Assembly: GCA_963210315.1 (NCBI GenBank)
Contig: OY723318.1
Location: forward strand, 1,054,001 to 1,118,000
Length of the DNA stretch: 64,000 bases
Source: Rhynchopus euleeides
Lineage: Eukaryota; Euglenozoa; Diplonemea; Diplonemida; Diplonemidae
Direction of reading: 5' to 3'
Shown: piece by piece, positions 1 through 9,522 of the stretch
How positions within the stretch are numbered: the stretch's first letter is position 1
How the letters are laid out: every line of letters begins with the position of its first letter
The notes under the pieces: generated by a model
Databases searched by the model: none
The model's input: only the letters and a program-made list of their open reading frames with translations
What the model was told of the DNA's origin: nothing
Made by a program: the position numbers and the translations under genes

Positions 1-806
1 GGAACCTGAGAATGTGACCGCCTACCCAATGGTGTTTACACAAAGGAGTTCAGCGTGTTAAACCCCATTCTCTGTTCCCAAGGCAGAGCGGCGATGTGTA
101 CCCAGAGTGTACGTACGTGCACATGGCTCTGCAGATACGCTGAGTGGTGAGGGGCATGCCTGTTTTCCCTTTTGTTTCCATTATCTTGTCTTCAGAACGA
201 ACACACGAATGAAACAAAAACCATAACAGAACGCCCCCACCCCTGATGTATGTTTTTTCTCAACCATTTCCCCCCCCCCCCCTCCCCCAACCCCCGTTTT
301 TTGGTAAAACACACCCCGTGTGGTAGAGAAAATACGGCAAGAGTCTCGGTGGGTCGGAAGAGCAGATGGTTCCCGCAACAGCTCCCGGGGAGCGGCGGGT
401 ATTTCGCATAGGATGCCGGATGTGTGAACACGTTTGTGCGGTTTGCCCTGTGTTGTGTGAACATATGTGTATGTGTGTGTGTATGCTCCACCCAACCCGA
501 CACATTTTCTGTACTTCAGACAGGTAAGGTCACTCGACACGCGGGGGGGGGTTTTTTGTGTGTGTTTTTTCTGCCAGCCGACATCACTAGCGCCAGCGAG
601 AAAAAAAAACGCGTGACGAGTGACGGGTTGAGGTGGAAGCGATCAATGCAAAAATCATCTGAAAGGAAGACTCGAGAGACTGCTGCTGTATTTGCTATGT
701 CTTTTGATATGGTTCTTTCCCCCTTTTTCCCCCCCCCCCCCCCACCCGACAAGCGAATCAGCAGTGTGTATCTGTACACAGAAATAAACCAATAACATGA
801 CAGTAG
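1..806. other. Left-edge non-coding region with C/G homopolymer runs
   Basis: No convincing gene is visible. The stretch holds poly-C runs near 271-283 and 730-744, a G run near 542-550 and short GT-rich simple sequence near 466-482. The last 90 bases end in an AG directly before the cyclase-like homology at 807. They may therefore be the 3' end of an intron, or the junction of a 5'-truncated duplication. Confidence 0.5.
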
Positions 807-1592
807 GTGCTCGCTCTGAAGAACATCAGCATCCTGAGCGTGAACATGAAGGGGTCGAGTGAGCTGCTGCAGGACAGCCTGCCCGCCTTCGAACAAGCCT
901 TCTCAGCCACCCTCGCTGCCACCCTGCGGTGTGTGGAGCAGCATGCGGGCATCGTCGACCTGTTCGTGGGTGACCGTGTGTGGTGCTCCTTCAACGCGTC
1001 ACGGAAGTGCACAACACACCATGCCAACTCAGCGCTGCGTGCTGCGAAGGGTGTCGTCTTCGGCGAGCTTCCTGTGCGGACCAATGCCGGTGCAGTGACG
1101 GGCAAAGCACACTGCGGGGACATCGGGTGTGCAGACATGCGGCGCTTCTCGGTGGTCGGTGTGCTGCCTGCACAGGCACACGCGATGGAACGTGCAGGTT
1201 CTGCTGTGGGCCTGCCACTGGTGTGCAACAAGACATGCCAACAGGACGCAGAAAACGCACACGAGATGCGCCTCGTGCCGTTGTGTGTCGCCATCGTGAA
1301 GCCTATGTGCCAGAAGGATGCAGTGATGCCTCACGCAGACGCACAGAGTGTGTACGAGGTGCTTGCTGGTGCTGCTGACAATGCGGATGATATGCGCCCT
1401 GCACCTCCCAAGGAGTGGATGTATGAACTGAGCTACCGCTCTTCCGAGTGGTACAAATACAACGCAGCTGTGGCTGCATACCTGAACGGGGAGGACATGG
1501 ACACTGTCCTCGACTTGGCGGGTGACAAACACGAAGCCTTGTCCGCCACCCTACAGTCAGCGTCTCAGGAAGCCCTTCGTGTGATGGTGTGA
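807..1592 (+). CDS. Class III nucleotidyl cyclase-like domain, copy 1 (5'-incomplete)
   Basis: The frame encodes about 261 residues almost identical to the C-terminal halves of the genes at 9899 and 48852. It reads SVNMKG, then FVGDRVW, then GAVTGK...FSVVG, the order of motifs in class III adenylyl/guanylyl cyclase domains. Homology to the other copies starts at 807 right after an AG, and no ATG begins the frame. This is either a terminal exon whose upstream exon lies outside the window, or a 5'-truncated duplicate. The six-TM half seen in the other copies is missing. The first metal Asp is Asn and the usual catalytic Asn/Arg pair is Ala/Ala, so activity is doubtful. The stop is TGA at 1590-1592. 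Confidence 0.7.
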   Translation: MLALKNISILSVNMKGSSELLQDSLPAFEQAFSATLAATLRCVEQHAGIVDLFVGDRVWCSFNASRKCTTHHANSALRAAKGVVFGELPVRTNAGAVTGKAHCGDIGCADMRRFSVVGVLPAQAHAMERAGSAVGLPLVCNKTCQQDAENAHEMRLVPLCVAIVKPMCQKDAVMPHADAQSVYEVLAGAADNADDMRPAPPKEWMYELSYRSSEWYKYNAAVAAYLNGEDMDTVLDLAGDKHEALSATLQSASQEALRVMV

Positions 1593-2116
1593 TGTGTCGA
1601 CCACAGTTCCCTGTGCGTCACTGATAGGAGGGTTTGAGCTGGAGGTCGGGGGTACTCAGGCAGCAAGTTGAATAGGTATTACGAGGCGGCTCTGCGACTT
1701 ACAATGCAACAGACTTTGTGGTACTCCGGAAAGCCACCCACACATGGGATCGGTGGGCCCCACACGGGATCGGTGGGCGATAGCGAGCGCCCTGACCGGA
1801 GCGCAACAAAAAATGTGAACCGTACCTGAGTGTTGTGTGCACAGTGCTAGTTGTGTCTGCCTCGGAACTGAACCCCCCCGGGTTCCAAAGATCCTCGCTC
1901 CATACCTGATGAGAGCCGGCGAGAGGAGCACGTAGTGTGGAAGGCTCGAAACGACGACACAACTAGTATCGCAAATACGCGGCGAAGGTAACAACCATCG
2001 CACGTAGCAGGACAAACAAAGGTTCCCCCCCCCCTCCCCCTCCCCTACGTGTGGATTTTTAATACCGTGGAACAATCAATTCTACATTCTACTCTTTACC
2101 CCCCTCTCTTCCTGAC
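1593..2116. other. Intergenic region with a repeat supplying pyrimidines
   Basis: No gene is seen. A C-rich stretch (2023-2045) is followed at about 2076-2108 by a segment (CAATCAATTCTACATTCTAC, then CTTTA and Cs) that recurs at 59121-59157. The repeat runs straight into the pyrimidine tract used by the next gene. Confidence 0.6.
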
Positions 2117-2118
2117 AG
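2117..2118 (+). promoter_or_regulatory. Probable trans-splice acceptor AG for the FKBP gene
   Basis: A CTTTACCCCCCTCTCTTCCT tract precedes the AG, which lies 26 bases before the ATG at 2145. There is no sign of a coding exon upstream, so a spliced-leader acceptor is the simplest reading (inference). Confidence 0.55.
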
Positions 2119-2144
2119 ACCACACAGCTCAGAAGCTCCGCGCA

Positions 2145-3191
2145 ATGGAGCAATGGGCAGTCGACCCCCACGTCGAGATGGCGAAGCGCGGCTGGAGTAT
2201 GGTGAAGGAGGCGCCCGGCGAAGGCTTCGTCGACATCAGCGGATGCAAGGGGATCTGGAAGTGTGTGATTGAGGAAGGCGATCCCTCGAAGGGCCGCCCG
2301 AAGGAGGGGAGCTTCACCGAAGTAGAATACTGGTACCGGCATAGGGATGAGGTGTTTGACAGCACGGATCAGGACGGCTCGATTGAGATCATCCCTGGGA
2401 GTGGCATGTCGACCTCTGGCATGGAAGAGGGTGTCGCATCTATGAACGTCGGGGAACGTGCCAAGTTTGTCCTGGATCCTATCTTCGCCTTCAAAGAGAA
2501 TGGGTTTCCCCCCAATGTCCCCGAGTGGGCTGTCATCGAGCTGGAGATAAAGCTTCTGGAGTTCATTGGACCTTTCACCGAGGAGGAGAAAATCACGGCA
2601 GGGTGTGATTTCAAACAGGAGGGCAACGCGCTGTTCAAGTCTGCGGATTACAGGGGTGCCGTGAAGAAGTACACCCGTGGGCTGGATGTGCTTGGGAGGC
2701 GGAAGAGGAGCCTGCCGCAGAGCATGCGTGAGGTCGAAGAGGGGCAGGATAAGGTGCGGATTCACATCCTGCAGAACATGATGCAGTGCTATCTGAAGCT
2801 CGACAACATGGACCGCTGCCTCGACTATGCGAACAACATACTGAGGCAGGACCCGCACAACGTGAAGGCGCACTTCAGGCGTGCCCGTTTTGAGCTGTCC
2901 CGCCATAACTACCACACCGCGATATCACACCTCGAGGACATCCAGGCTCACTCCACCGACCCCCAAGTCCTGCGTGACGTCGCCAGCGAGATGAAGCGGG
3001 TCGGGGATACCCGGCGCAAAACCGCCTCCGCTGAAAAGGCAGCTGCTAGGAAGGCAACCAAGGCCTTTGGGGGTGACAGTGGAGGCGACGCTGTTGCTGA
3101 GGGGGCCGCTGGCAGCAGCGGCAGTAGCAGCGAAGCTGCCCCGCCTCCCGCCGCCCCGGCCCAGACGCTTGCGCAGCCGGTTGAAGTGTAG
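2145..3191 (+). CDS. FKBP-type peptidyl-prolyl isomerase with TPR domain (co-chaperone)
   Basis: A 348-residue protein. Residues about 32-144 match an FKBP fold: VFDST, then GMEEGVASMNVGERAKF, then PEWAVIELEIKLLEF. Residues about 145-270 form a TPR block (KQEGNALFKSADYRGAVKKY, LKLDNMDRCLDYANNIL, HNVKAHFRRARFELSRHNY), and the tail is rich in Ala and Ser. This layout is that of FKBP4/5-like immunophilins, whose TPR binds the EEVD tail of Hsp90. The usual AYG of the isomerase pocket reads AFK, so catalysis may be weak. The frame is open upstream to 2049, but ATG 2145 is preferred because it follows the pyrimidine-AG site. No introns are seen. Confidence 0.9.
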   Translation: MEQWAVDPHVEMAKRGWSMVKEAPGEGFVDISGCKGIWKCVIEEGDPSKGRPKEGSFTEVEYWYRHRDEVFDSTDQDGSIEIIPGSGMSTSGMEEGVASMNVGERAKFVLDPIFAFKENGFPPNVPEWAVIELEIKLLEFIGPFTEEEKITAGCDFKQEGNALFKSADYRGAVKKYTRGLDVLGRRKRSLPQSMREVEEGQDKVRIHILQNMMQCYLKLDNMDRCLDYANNILRQDPHNVKAHFRRARFELSRHNYHTAISHLEDIQAHSTDPQVLRDVASEMKRVGDTRRKTASAEKAAARKATKAFGGDSGGDAVAEGAAGSSGSSSEAAPPPAAPAQTLAQPVEV

Positions 3192-3885
3192 CGTTGGTGC
3201 TGCCAGTAGGGGGGTGGGGGTGGGGTGGGGGAGTGCCATTTCTAGGCTGGTTTCTAAAGTGTGTGTGTGGAAGCAGTGTGGCGATGCGTCATCATAAAGA
3301 GGGGAGGGGTAGGCGTGGAAGGGGAGTCTGTGTTTCTAAATGACCCCGCACTGCTGCAGAAATAATGGGGGGGGGGGTGTGGGGTATTTTCTATGTGCGT
3401 GGGGGTGTGTGGGGAGAACAAAAAAACCATAAAAACACAACGAAAAAAAAGGAATAGGACATTCTCTCGGGGTACCCTAGGTACCGCGCAATAAACGCCA
3501 CGGTGCATGGGTGATGATGACCGGTGGGCCGCTTTTTTTATTGACCCTTGTGCCATAACTCTTGCTGGTGTGCCCAAGCGTGAGTCGGGAGCTTCCCCCT
3601 CCCTTCCCTTGAGTGAGTGCAGCGCTTTACACGCTTCACTTCTTCGACACCCCTGTACGTCTCCACCCCCAACCCCCCCCCCGCCCCGGCACACAGGATG
3701 TGGTTTCTCTGCACTAACCCCACCCGAATCCGCTGGCACAAAGCGTCGAAGTGGTCCAGCGGGCACGATTGGAAAATACGCTCCCTCCTCCTCCACACCC
3801 CTCAATTGGGCTTGTTCGCTTTGCTGCTGCGGGTTTGGGTGACAACCGCCAGTACCACCACCACCACCCAACCCCCCCCCCCCCC
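3192..3885. other. Downstream and intergenic region, homopolymer rich
   Basis: No gene is supported. G-rich runs (3206-3232, 3367-3377) follow the FKBP stop, an AATAAA lies at 3489, and C-rich sequence (3669-3681, 3872-3885) leads into the foldback transposon. Confidence 0.5.
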
Positions 3886-3887
3886 TA

Positions 3888-5034
3888 GGGGGGGTCAAAT
3901 GCCACCCTTTTACGTGGACAAACACGATTTTTCAAAAAACCGGCGCAGAGGCCCCAAAGCCCCCGTAAACCCTCCAAACCCCCCCAGATCGGTCCGGAAA
4001 CCCATCGAACCCCACTTTTCCACCATTCCGGGCACCTCAGGTGCCCGAATTGGGGTACCTAAATTTTGTGCCACCGTTTGGTACCGTACAGTGCCACTGT
4101 GTGGGAGGTTGGAAAAGAAAATGCCCCAACACACCACATCTGAGGGTTGCAATGCATGTTGCTTGCCAACCACGTCATCCGGTGGGTGTCAGGCGCTATG
4201 TAGGTGGCATTAGCCAGGTCTTCGATGAGTTCTGGCTTGTATATGTACCTCCCTGCCTGCGGCACAGGCACTGCCTTTGTCCCCCACACCAGCCACAGAG
4301 AGCGTATTGTACTCGGTCCACGGTTGCTGATTCATTGTGATGCATTGTATCCTCGAGTGAACGTCACACACTAGTGGCACCACCACCCGCCATCCGAGAG
4401 CTGTATTGGCTTTGCGCGCTTCCGTTGCATTCACCTCGCCACGCATATTGCACTGTTCAGTACCAGTGCTCCTGGGCCAGGCAAAGTAGACCGCAGCAAC
4501 TACCAATTCTGGCACAATGGGTACCACGACAGCGCACTTCGTGTGTTCCCGGAATGTACAGCTCGTGTTGCAACAGTCGTTGTCAACACATCCCGGTTGT
4601 GGAGCACTGCTGCACAGGAATCACACGACCATCTGGACTTGTTCCGTACCTACAGGCAGCTCCCGGTGCATGGTGGCAGGGAGGTATGTATACAAGCCAG
4701 AACACATCGAAGACCTGGCTAATGCCACCTACATAGCGCCTGACACCCACCGGATGACGTGGTTGGCAAGCAACATGCATTGCAACCCTCAGATGTGGTG
4801 TGTTGGGGCATTTTCTTTTCCAACCTCCCACACAGTGGCACTGTACGGTACCAAACGGTGGCACAAAATTTAGGTACCCCAATTCGGGCACCTGAGGTGC
4901 CCGGAATGGTGGAAAAGTGGGGTTCGATGGGTTTCCGGACCGATCTGGGGGGGTTTGGAGGGTTTACGGGGGCTTTGGGGCCTCTGCGCCGGTTTTTTGA
5001 AAAATCGTGTTTGTCACCCCCATTTGACCCCCCC
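3888..5034. mobile_element. Foldback / long-TIR transposon with TA target duplication
   Basis: Two arms, about 3888-4256 and 4675-5034, are near-perfect inverted copies of each other. They surround a unique centre of about 418 bp. The outermost bases read GGGGGGGTCAAATG on the left, with the exact complement on the right, and both ends abut a TA (3886-3887 and 5035-5036). A TA duplication with long inverted repeats fits a non-autonomous Tc1/mariner-type element. No transposase frame is recognisable in the centre. Open frames in the arms mirror each other and look like chance. The surroundings are poly-C. Confidence 0.85.
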
Positions 5035-5421
5035 TACCCCCCCCCCCCCCCCCCCGCCATCGGTCCAACCCCGCTTTTGCCGCAAAACTTCCCTCAACCC
5101 AGGGCCCATTATGCAACACATTCGGCGGAGGGGTGCCACCCGACATACCACCCACCCCACAACAGGGACAGAACACTTCCTCCCTCCCAGGCCCCCCCCC
5201 CCCCAGGCCCCCCCCCCCCCAACACCCACACACCCTGCTGCTGCTGTTGCCGATATATCACTCCAATATCAGACACACCTAACGTGTTTTTAGAGTGAAC
5301 GAGACGCCGATATATATCCCCCACCTCTCTCTCTCTCTTCTCCCTGCTCCCTGCTCCCGGCTCCCTGCCCCCCCCCCCCCCCCCAACCCCAACCGCGAAC
5401 CCCTCTCTGTGTCGAGCAGCG
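5035..5421. other. C-rich leader region of the WD40-LamG gene
   Basis: Repeated C runs (5037-5054, 5190-5204, 5206-5220, 5370-5385) and a CT-rich stretch (5324-5365) precede the ATG at 5422. Candidate acceptor AGs lie at 5415-5416 and 5418-5419, which would leave an extremely short 5' leader. Confidence 0.5.
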
Positions 5422-7920
5422 ATGCGGGCCGCAGCAGCGCTTCTCGCCCTGTCTGCAGCAGCCGTGTCCTCTGTGGAGAAGTCGGACTGCCCGATTGGAG
5501 CGGCGTCCCGATGCGCATACAGCATCAGCGGATACGGCAAGGCCAACATGGTGCACAGCAGCGCGCTGTCGCCGGACGGGTCGCTGGTCGCTTTGGGGAC
5601 AACCGACGGGCTGCACGTCCTGAATGTGACGGCAGGCGCTGAGGCATTTTCGCTGCGCAGCGGGTCCATCGTATCCCAGGCGGAGTTCTCCCCCGATGGG
5701 TCACGCCTCGCGGTCGCATGGTACCGCACCCCGGCAGGCCTGGGCGTGGTCGACGTGCTGACCGGGCAGGAGATCTGGCACACCTCCGGCCCCCCCAGCT
5801 CCACAACCTCCATGAACACGCTGTGCCTCAGCTTCTCGCCAGACGGGTCGCACCTCGCCACAGGCAGCCTCGGAGACACCGCAGTGTCAGTCTGGAATGC
5901 AGCCGACGGGAGCCTCGTGGCCGCCCTCGAAGGGCACTCTAAAGGGGTCACCGATGTGGAATACTCGAGGGACGGGTTGCGCATCGCCAGCACGTCGTAC
6001 GACGGCACGCTGCGGCTGTGGCAGGCAGGGTCGGGGTTGCCGCTGAGGGCGGTGTCTGTCGGGGGGGGTCAGGCGCGCCGGCTGTCCTTCTCGCCTGATG
6101 GTGTGCACGTTGCATTGCAGGAGGGGGGGAATGCAACGCTGTACAGCACTGTGACATACGCTAAGGTGTTGGCTCTGGCGCACCCCGGCACCGTGCGTGC
6201 GCTGGGGTTTTCGAGTGATGGCAGCCGCTTGGTGACGTCCGCTGAGTCTCTGGTCTACATCTGGGATGGTGTGACAGGCGCGCCCCTCAGCACGCTCGCC
6301 GGGCACAGCAAGGAGGTGCTGGCTGCGGCGTTTTCCAGCGATGGCGAGCATGTGGTTGCCGGTGGGTTCTCCGCGTCGAATGTGATCGTGTGGAGGACGG
6401 GGGACACACCGGCGCCTCCGTCGCCTGCCCCGCCGACGCCGGCTCCGCCTGCTGTGTTTCCCTGTGCCAGCCCCCTTGCTGTGGCGGCGTTCGCAACTGC
6501 AGACACCTTCAGTGAAAGTGCCCCATTGCTGTTCGGTGGGAGCATGCGCATCACAGCGACTGTAGAGATCAACAGCTACACGTGGTTCGGTCGTGTGTTC
6601 GACCTCGGCAACGGTGCTCATCAGGACAACGTGCTGCTGACACAGGTGGGCGCCTCAGGTGTGCTGGTGCTGGGTGTCTGGCGTGAAGGTGCCTCTCGGA
6701 GCATTGAGTGTCCCAACCCAGCACCGTTGGGAAGGCCGTTTGCTCTGGATGTCCTGATCACACAAGATGGCGGGTCGGGCGAAGGTGTTGCTGTGATGTA
6801 CGTCGACGGTGTGCGGTGTGGACCTGGTTCCATGCTTCTGCCACGACTGGTCACACGCACTGGCAACTACATCGGGCACAGCCACTGGGGTGCTGACGAG
6901 CCGTTGGACGGGGCTGTCAGCAACTTCGAACTAACGACGTGCCCCTGCGTCAGCCCAACAACTGTGTCGACGTTCGCAACTGCAGACACCTTCAGTGAAA
7001 GTGCCCCATTGCTGTTCGGTGGGAGCATGCGCATCACAGCGACTGTAGAGATCAACAGCTACACGTGGTTCGGTCGTGTGTTCGACCTCGGCAACGGTGC
7101 TCATCAGGACAACGTGCTGCTGACACAGGTGGGCGCCTCAGGTGTGCTGGTGCTGGGTGTCTGGCGTGAAGGTGCCTCTCGGAGCATTGAGTGTCCCAAC
7201 CCAGCACCGTTGGGAAGGCCGTTTGCTCTGGATGTCCTGATCACACAAGATGGCGGGTCGGGCGAAGGTGTTGCTGTGATGTACGTCGACGGTGTGCGGT
7301 GTGGACCTGGTTCCATGCTTCTGCCACGACTGGTCACACGCACTGGCAACTACATCGGGCACAGCCACTGGGGTGCTGACGAGCCGTTGGACGGGGCTGT
7401 CAGCAACTTCGAACTAACGACGTGCCCCTGCGTCAGCCCAACAACTGTGTCGACGTTCGCAACTGCAGACACCTTCAGTGAAAGTGCCCCATTGCTGTTC
7501 GGTGGGAGCATGCGCATCACAGCGACTGTAGAGATCAACAGCTACACGTGGTTCGGTCGTGTGTTCGACCTCGGCAACGGTGCTCATCAGGACAACGTGC
7601 TGCTGACACAGGTGGGCACCTCAGGTGTGCTGGTGCTGGGTGTCTGGCGTGAAGGTGCCTCTCGGAGCATTGAGTGTCCCAACCCAGCACCGTTGGGAAG
7701 GCCGTTTGCTCTGGACGTCATGATCACACAAGATGGCGGGTCGGGCGAAGGTGTTGCTGTGATGTACGTCGACGGTGTGCGGTGTGGACCTGGTTCCATG
7801 CTTCTGCCACGACTGGTCACACGCACTGGCAACTACATCGGGCACAGCCACTGGGGTGCTGACGAGCCGTTGGACGGGACTGTCAGCAACTTCACGTTGT
7901 CGAAATGTTTTAGCGTCTAG
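5422..7920 (+). CDS. Secreted WD40 repeat protein with three tandem LamG-like domains
   Basis: An 832-residue protein. Residues 1-18 are an Ala/Leu-rich signal peptide. Residues about 30-335 hold WD40 blades, with repeated SPDGS motifs followed by VSVWNAADG, LRLWQAG, VYIWDGVTG and VIVWRTG. A proline-rich linker (about 336-352) leads to three copies of a 161-residue module (starting near residues 355, 516 and 677). Its MRITATVEINSYTWFGRVFDLG segment and following strands resemble a laminin-G/concanavalin-type sandwich. The pairing of a signal peptide with WD40 blades is unusual, since WD40 propellers are mostly intracellular. An extracellular or lumenal binding role is inferred; no partner is known. 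Confidence 0.8.
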   Translation: MRAAAALLALSAAAVSSVEKSDCPIGAASRCAYSISGYGKANMVHSSALSPDGSLVALGTTDGLHVLNVTAGAEAFSLRSGSIVSQAEFSPDGSRLAVAWYRTPAGLGVVDVLTGQEIWHTSGPPSSTTSMNTLCLSFSPDGSHLATGSLGDTAVSVWNAADGSLVAALEGHSKGVTDVEYSRDGLRIASTSYDGTLRLWQAGSGLPLRAVSVGGGQARRLSFSPDGVHVALQEGGNATLYSTVTYAKVLALAHPGTVRALGFSSDGSRLVTSAESLVYIWDGVTGAPLSTLAGHSKEVLAAAFSSDGEHVVAGGFSASNVIVWRTGDTPAPPSPAPPTPAPPAVFPCASPLAVAAFATADTFSESAPLLFGGSMRITATVEINSYTWFGRVFDLGNGAHQDNVLLTQVGASGVLVLGVWREGASRSIECPNPAPLGRPFALDVLITQDGGSGEGVAVMYVDGVRCGPGSMLLPRLVTRTGNYIGHSHWGADEPLDGAVSNFELTTCPCVSPTTVSTFATADTFSESAPLLFGGSMRITATVEINSYTWFGRVFDLGNGAHQDNVLLTQVGASGVLVLGVWREGASRSIECPNPAPLGRPFALDVLITQDGGSGEGVAVMYVDGVRCGPGSMLLPRLVTRTGNYIGHSHWGADEPLDGAVSNFELTTCPCVSPTTVSTFATADTFSESAPLLFGGSMRITATVEINSYTWFGRVFDLGNGAHQDNVLLTQVGTSGVLVLGVWREGASRSIECPNPAPLGRPFALDVMITQDGGSGEGVAVMYVDGVRCGPGSMLLPRLVTRTGNYIGHSHWGADEPLDGTVSNFTLSKCFSV
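6484..7896 (+). repeat. Three 483-bp tandem repeats inside the WD40-LamG gene
   Basis: The period is exactly 483 bp (161 codons): copies begin near 6484, 6967 and 7450, and the third is slightly shorter. The first two copies are essentially identical, third codon positions included. The third differs at a handful of bases, such as a Val-Leu to Val-Met change near 7720. This indicates a very recent expansion or continuing homogenisation. Confidence 0.95.
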
Positions 7921-7921
7921 G

Positions 7922-8030
7922 GGGGGCCCTCGCTACCAAGTGTGACTGAGTGAGAAAAAGTGAGAAGTCAGCCATGTTTGGCTGAAAACTGACGACTCGT
8001 GACTCACAGTGACTCGTAGCGAGGGCCCCC
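7922..8030. mobile_element. 109-bp MITE with GGGGGCCCTCGCTAC terminal inverted repeats
   Basis: The ends GGGGGCCCTCGCTAC (7922-7936) and its exact complement (8016-8030) bound a short element directly after the stop codon of the preceding gene. AGG flanks both sides (7919-7921, 8031-8033) and may be a 3-bp duplication. The same end sequence recurs at 51347-51361, so this is a dispersed family. Confidence 0.75.
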
Positions 8031-9388
8031 AGGGTCGTGCCTATTATCCCCCTTTCCACTTCCTCTGCGATTATCTTCTTCTGTGCGAGCACAGCATTCA
8101 GGGCACACCACAAGAGGGAACACGAATTAGCTGAATTGCCCTCAAGATACGGATGTGTTCTCTGTATTGTGGTGTTCGCAAACCTGCGTCTGACCGTGAA
8201 AGGTCCGCGCTGTTGACTTTCGTCGCGATCGGATAATCTGTCGATATACTATGATACTCTCTGCCACAGGCTATGCATTCATGCATGTTTGTGAAGCTGC
8301 AGAGAAGCAGTGACGCATGTCGAGGCGGAACAGGGCAAACCCCGGGTCGCGCCACATGGCAACCCAAGGCCCCAGAGCCCCCCCCCTTGGCCCATAACCA
8401 CCGCCTCGAAGCTGAAGAACAATCAGCGGTTTCTGGCAAAAACAATTTGCCAGAAACCGCCCGCCTCCACCGGGTTTGAAGACCCAGAAAGAACATGCCA
8501 CAAAGCACCGTTCGGTCTCAACAACACCAGTCCGTCAGAAAGGTGTTTTTTTTCTTTCGACAGGCTTTTCTGTTCAGGCGTTTGGCGCTTCCCACACCCT
8601 CTCCCCTACACAAGGCGAGGGTGTGTCGGAGCGTCAACGCATCGCCAAACCCAAATGAGAGAGGTTTTTGACAGTGAAACCTTTGACGGCATTGACGCTT
8701 CCCACCTGACAAGGTGATGGCGCCAATCCCTGGGGGATCTTCGCTAAGACGTGCAGAAAGGCGAGTGGCCTCACAAGAAAGGCCCTGAGGGCAGCCTGGC
8801 ACATCTTTTGCCACAGCGAGCGAAGGCATTTCACCACTCCCACCTGTGGGTGTTCTCCCATAAGAAGCCTTGCGGGTGCCTCTGCTCAGGGGTGCAGAAA
8901 GGCGAGTGGCCTCACAAGAAGAAGGGGGGGGGGGGGGCAAACTAACACAGTTTTGGCACAGTGCGAATGCACCCTACCCCTGTGGGTTTCCCCTGCCCGG
9001 CAACACCGCCAAAACGAACCCCTGAAATGATCACAGCCTTGATTGCCCGCAGGAGAGTGGGAGAGAAGTGTATTGGATCCACGTTTTTTTGGTTGCTGTC
9101 TGTGTCGGTGCGTGGCGTCTCTGCTCACACAACTGTGCGAAAAAAAAATGTTTTCTTCGCCCCCCCCCCCCCCTCATCCCCTCCCCTGCTTATATAACGA
9201 GTGAAGGGAGATCAGCCTGCTGTGCTTCCTTCTTCTGCTTCACTACTTCACCACCCCCACCCCCCACCCTCACTACCCCGGACCTACAATCGTACAGCCC
9301 CCCTCCCCACACTGGTCCGGTCGGAATGCAGGTCAGGAATGGCCAGGTTGGATGGCGAGAAAAAGAGCGGCGCTTCCCCCCCCTCCCT
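8031..9388. other. Intergenic region with a strong hairpin and short direct repeats
   Basis: No gene is supported. It contains a perfect 15-bp-stem hairpin (8426-8460), two direct copies of a 30-base segment (8752-8783 and 8893-8923, core GCAGAAAGGCGAGTGGCC), and C/G runs near 8926-8937 and 9159-9172. Confidence 0.5.
8426..8460. repeat. Perfect 15-bp inverted repeat (hairpin)
   Basis: GCGGTTTCTGGCAAA (8426-8440) is followed by the loop AACAA and the exact complement (8446-8460). No coding frame overlaps it. It may be the centre of a decayed element or a structured RNA; nothing seen decides between these. Confidence 0.8.
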
Positions 9389-9522
9389 TTTGGAGTTGTT
9401 CTAACAACGCAGTAATATTTTTCCAGGCAGATCATGCAGGACACACCACACCCGCAGCAGGCGTGTGGGGTGTTCTCGCGATCGACGAATATCCCGCTGG
9501 TTCTTATTCTCTCCCCTTTACT
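9389..9522 (+). repeat. Direct repeat upstream of cyclase-like copy 2
   Basis: About 130 bp that recur at 12680-12814, downstream of the same gene. The core carries a palindrome (ACACCACACCCGC...GCGTGTGGGGTGT) followed by a shared tail. A third, partial copy of the palindrome lies at 13020-13055. Confidence 0.75.

Noticed and set aside
505-530. TTTCTGTACTTCAGACAG followed by GTAAGG, resembling part of a spliced-leader exon and donor; also at 12473
   Set aside because: Only a short core resembles known euglenozoan leaders, there is no visible snRNA-like structure downstream, and at 12473 the following bases differ. Treated as a dispersed repeat.
4059-4289. Open frames in the arms of the foldback element
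   Set aside because: They are mirrored in the two arms, have no domain and simply reflect stop-poor sequence.
6484-7896. Regularly spaced repeats as a possible CRISPR-like array
   Set aside because: The 483-bp units are protein-coding domains with no spacers.
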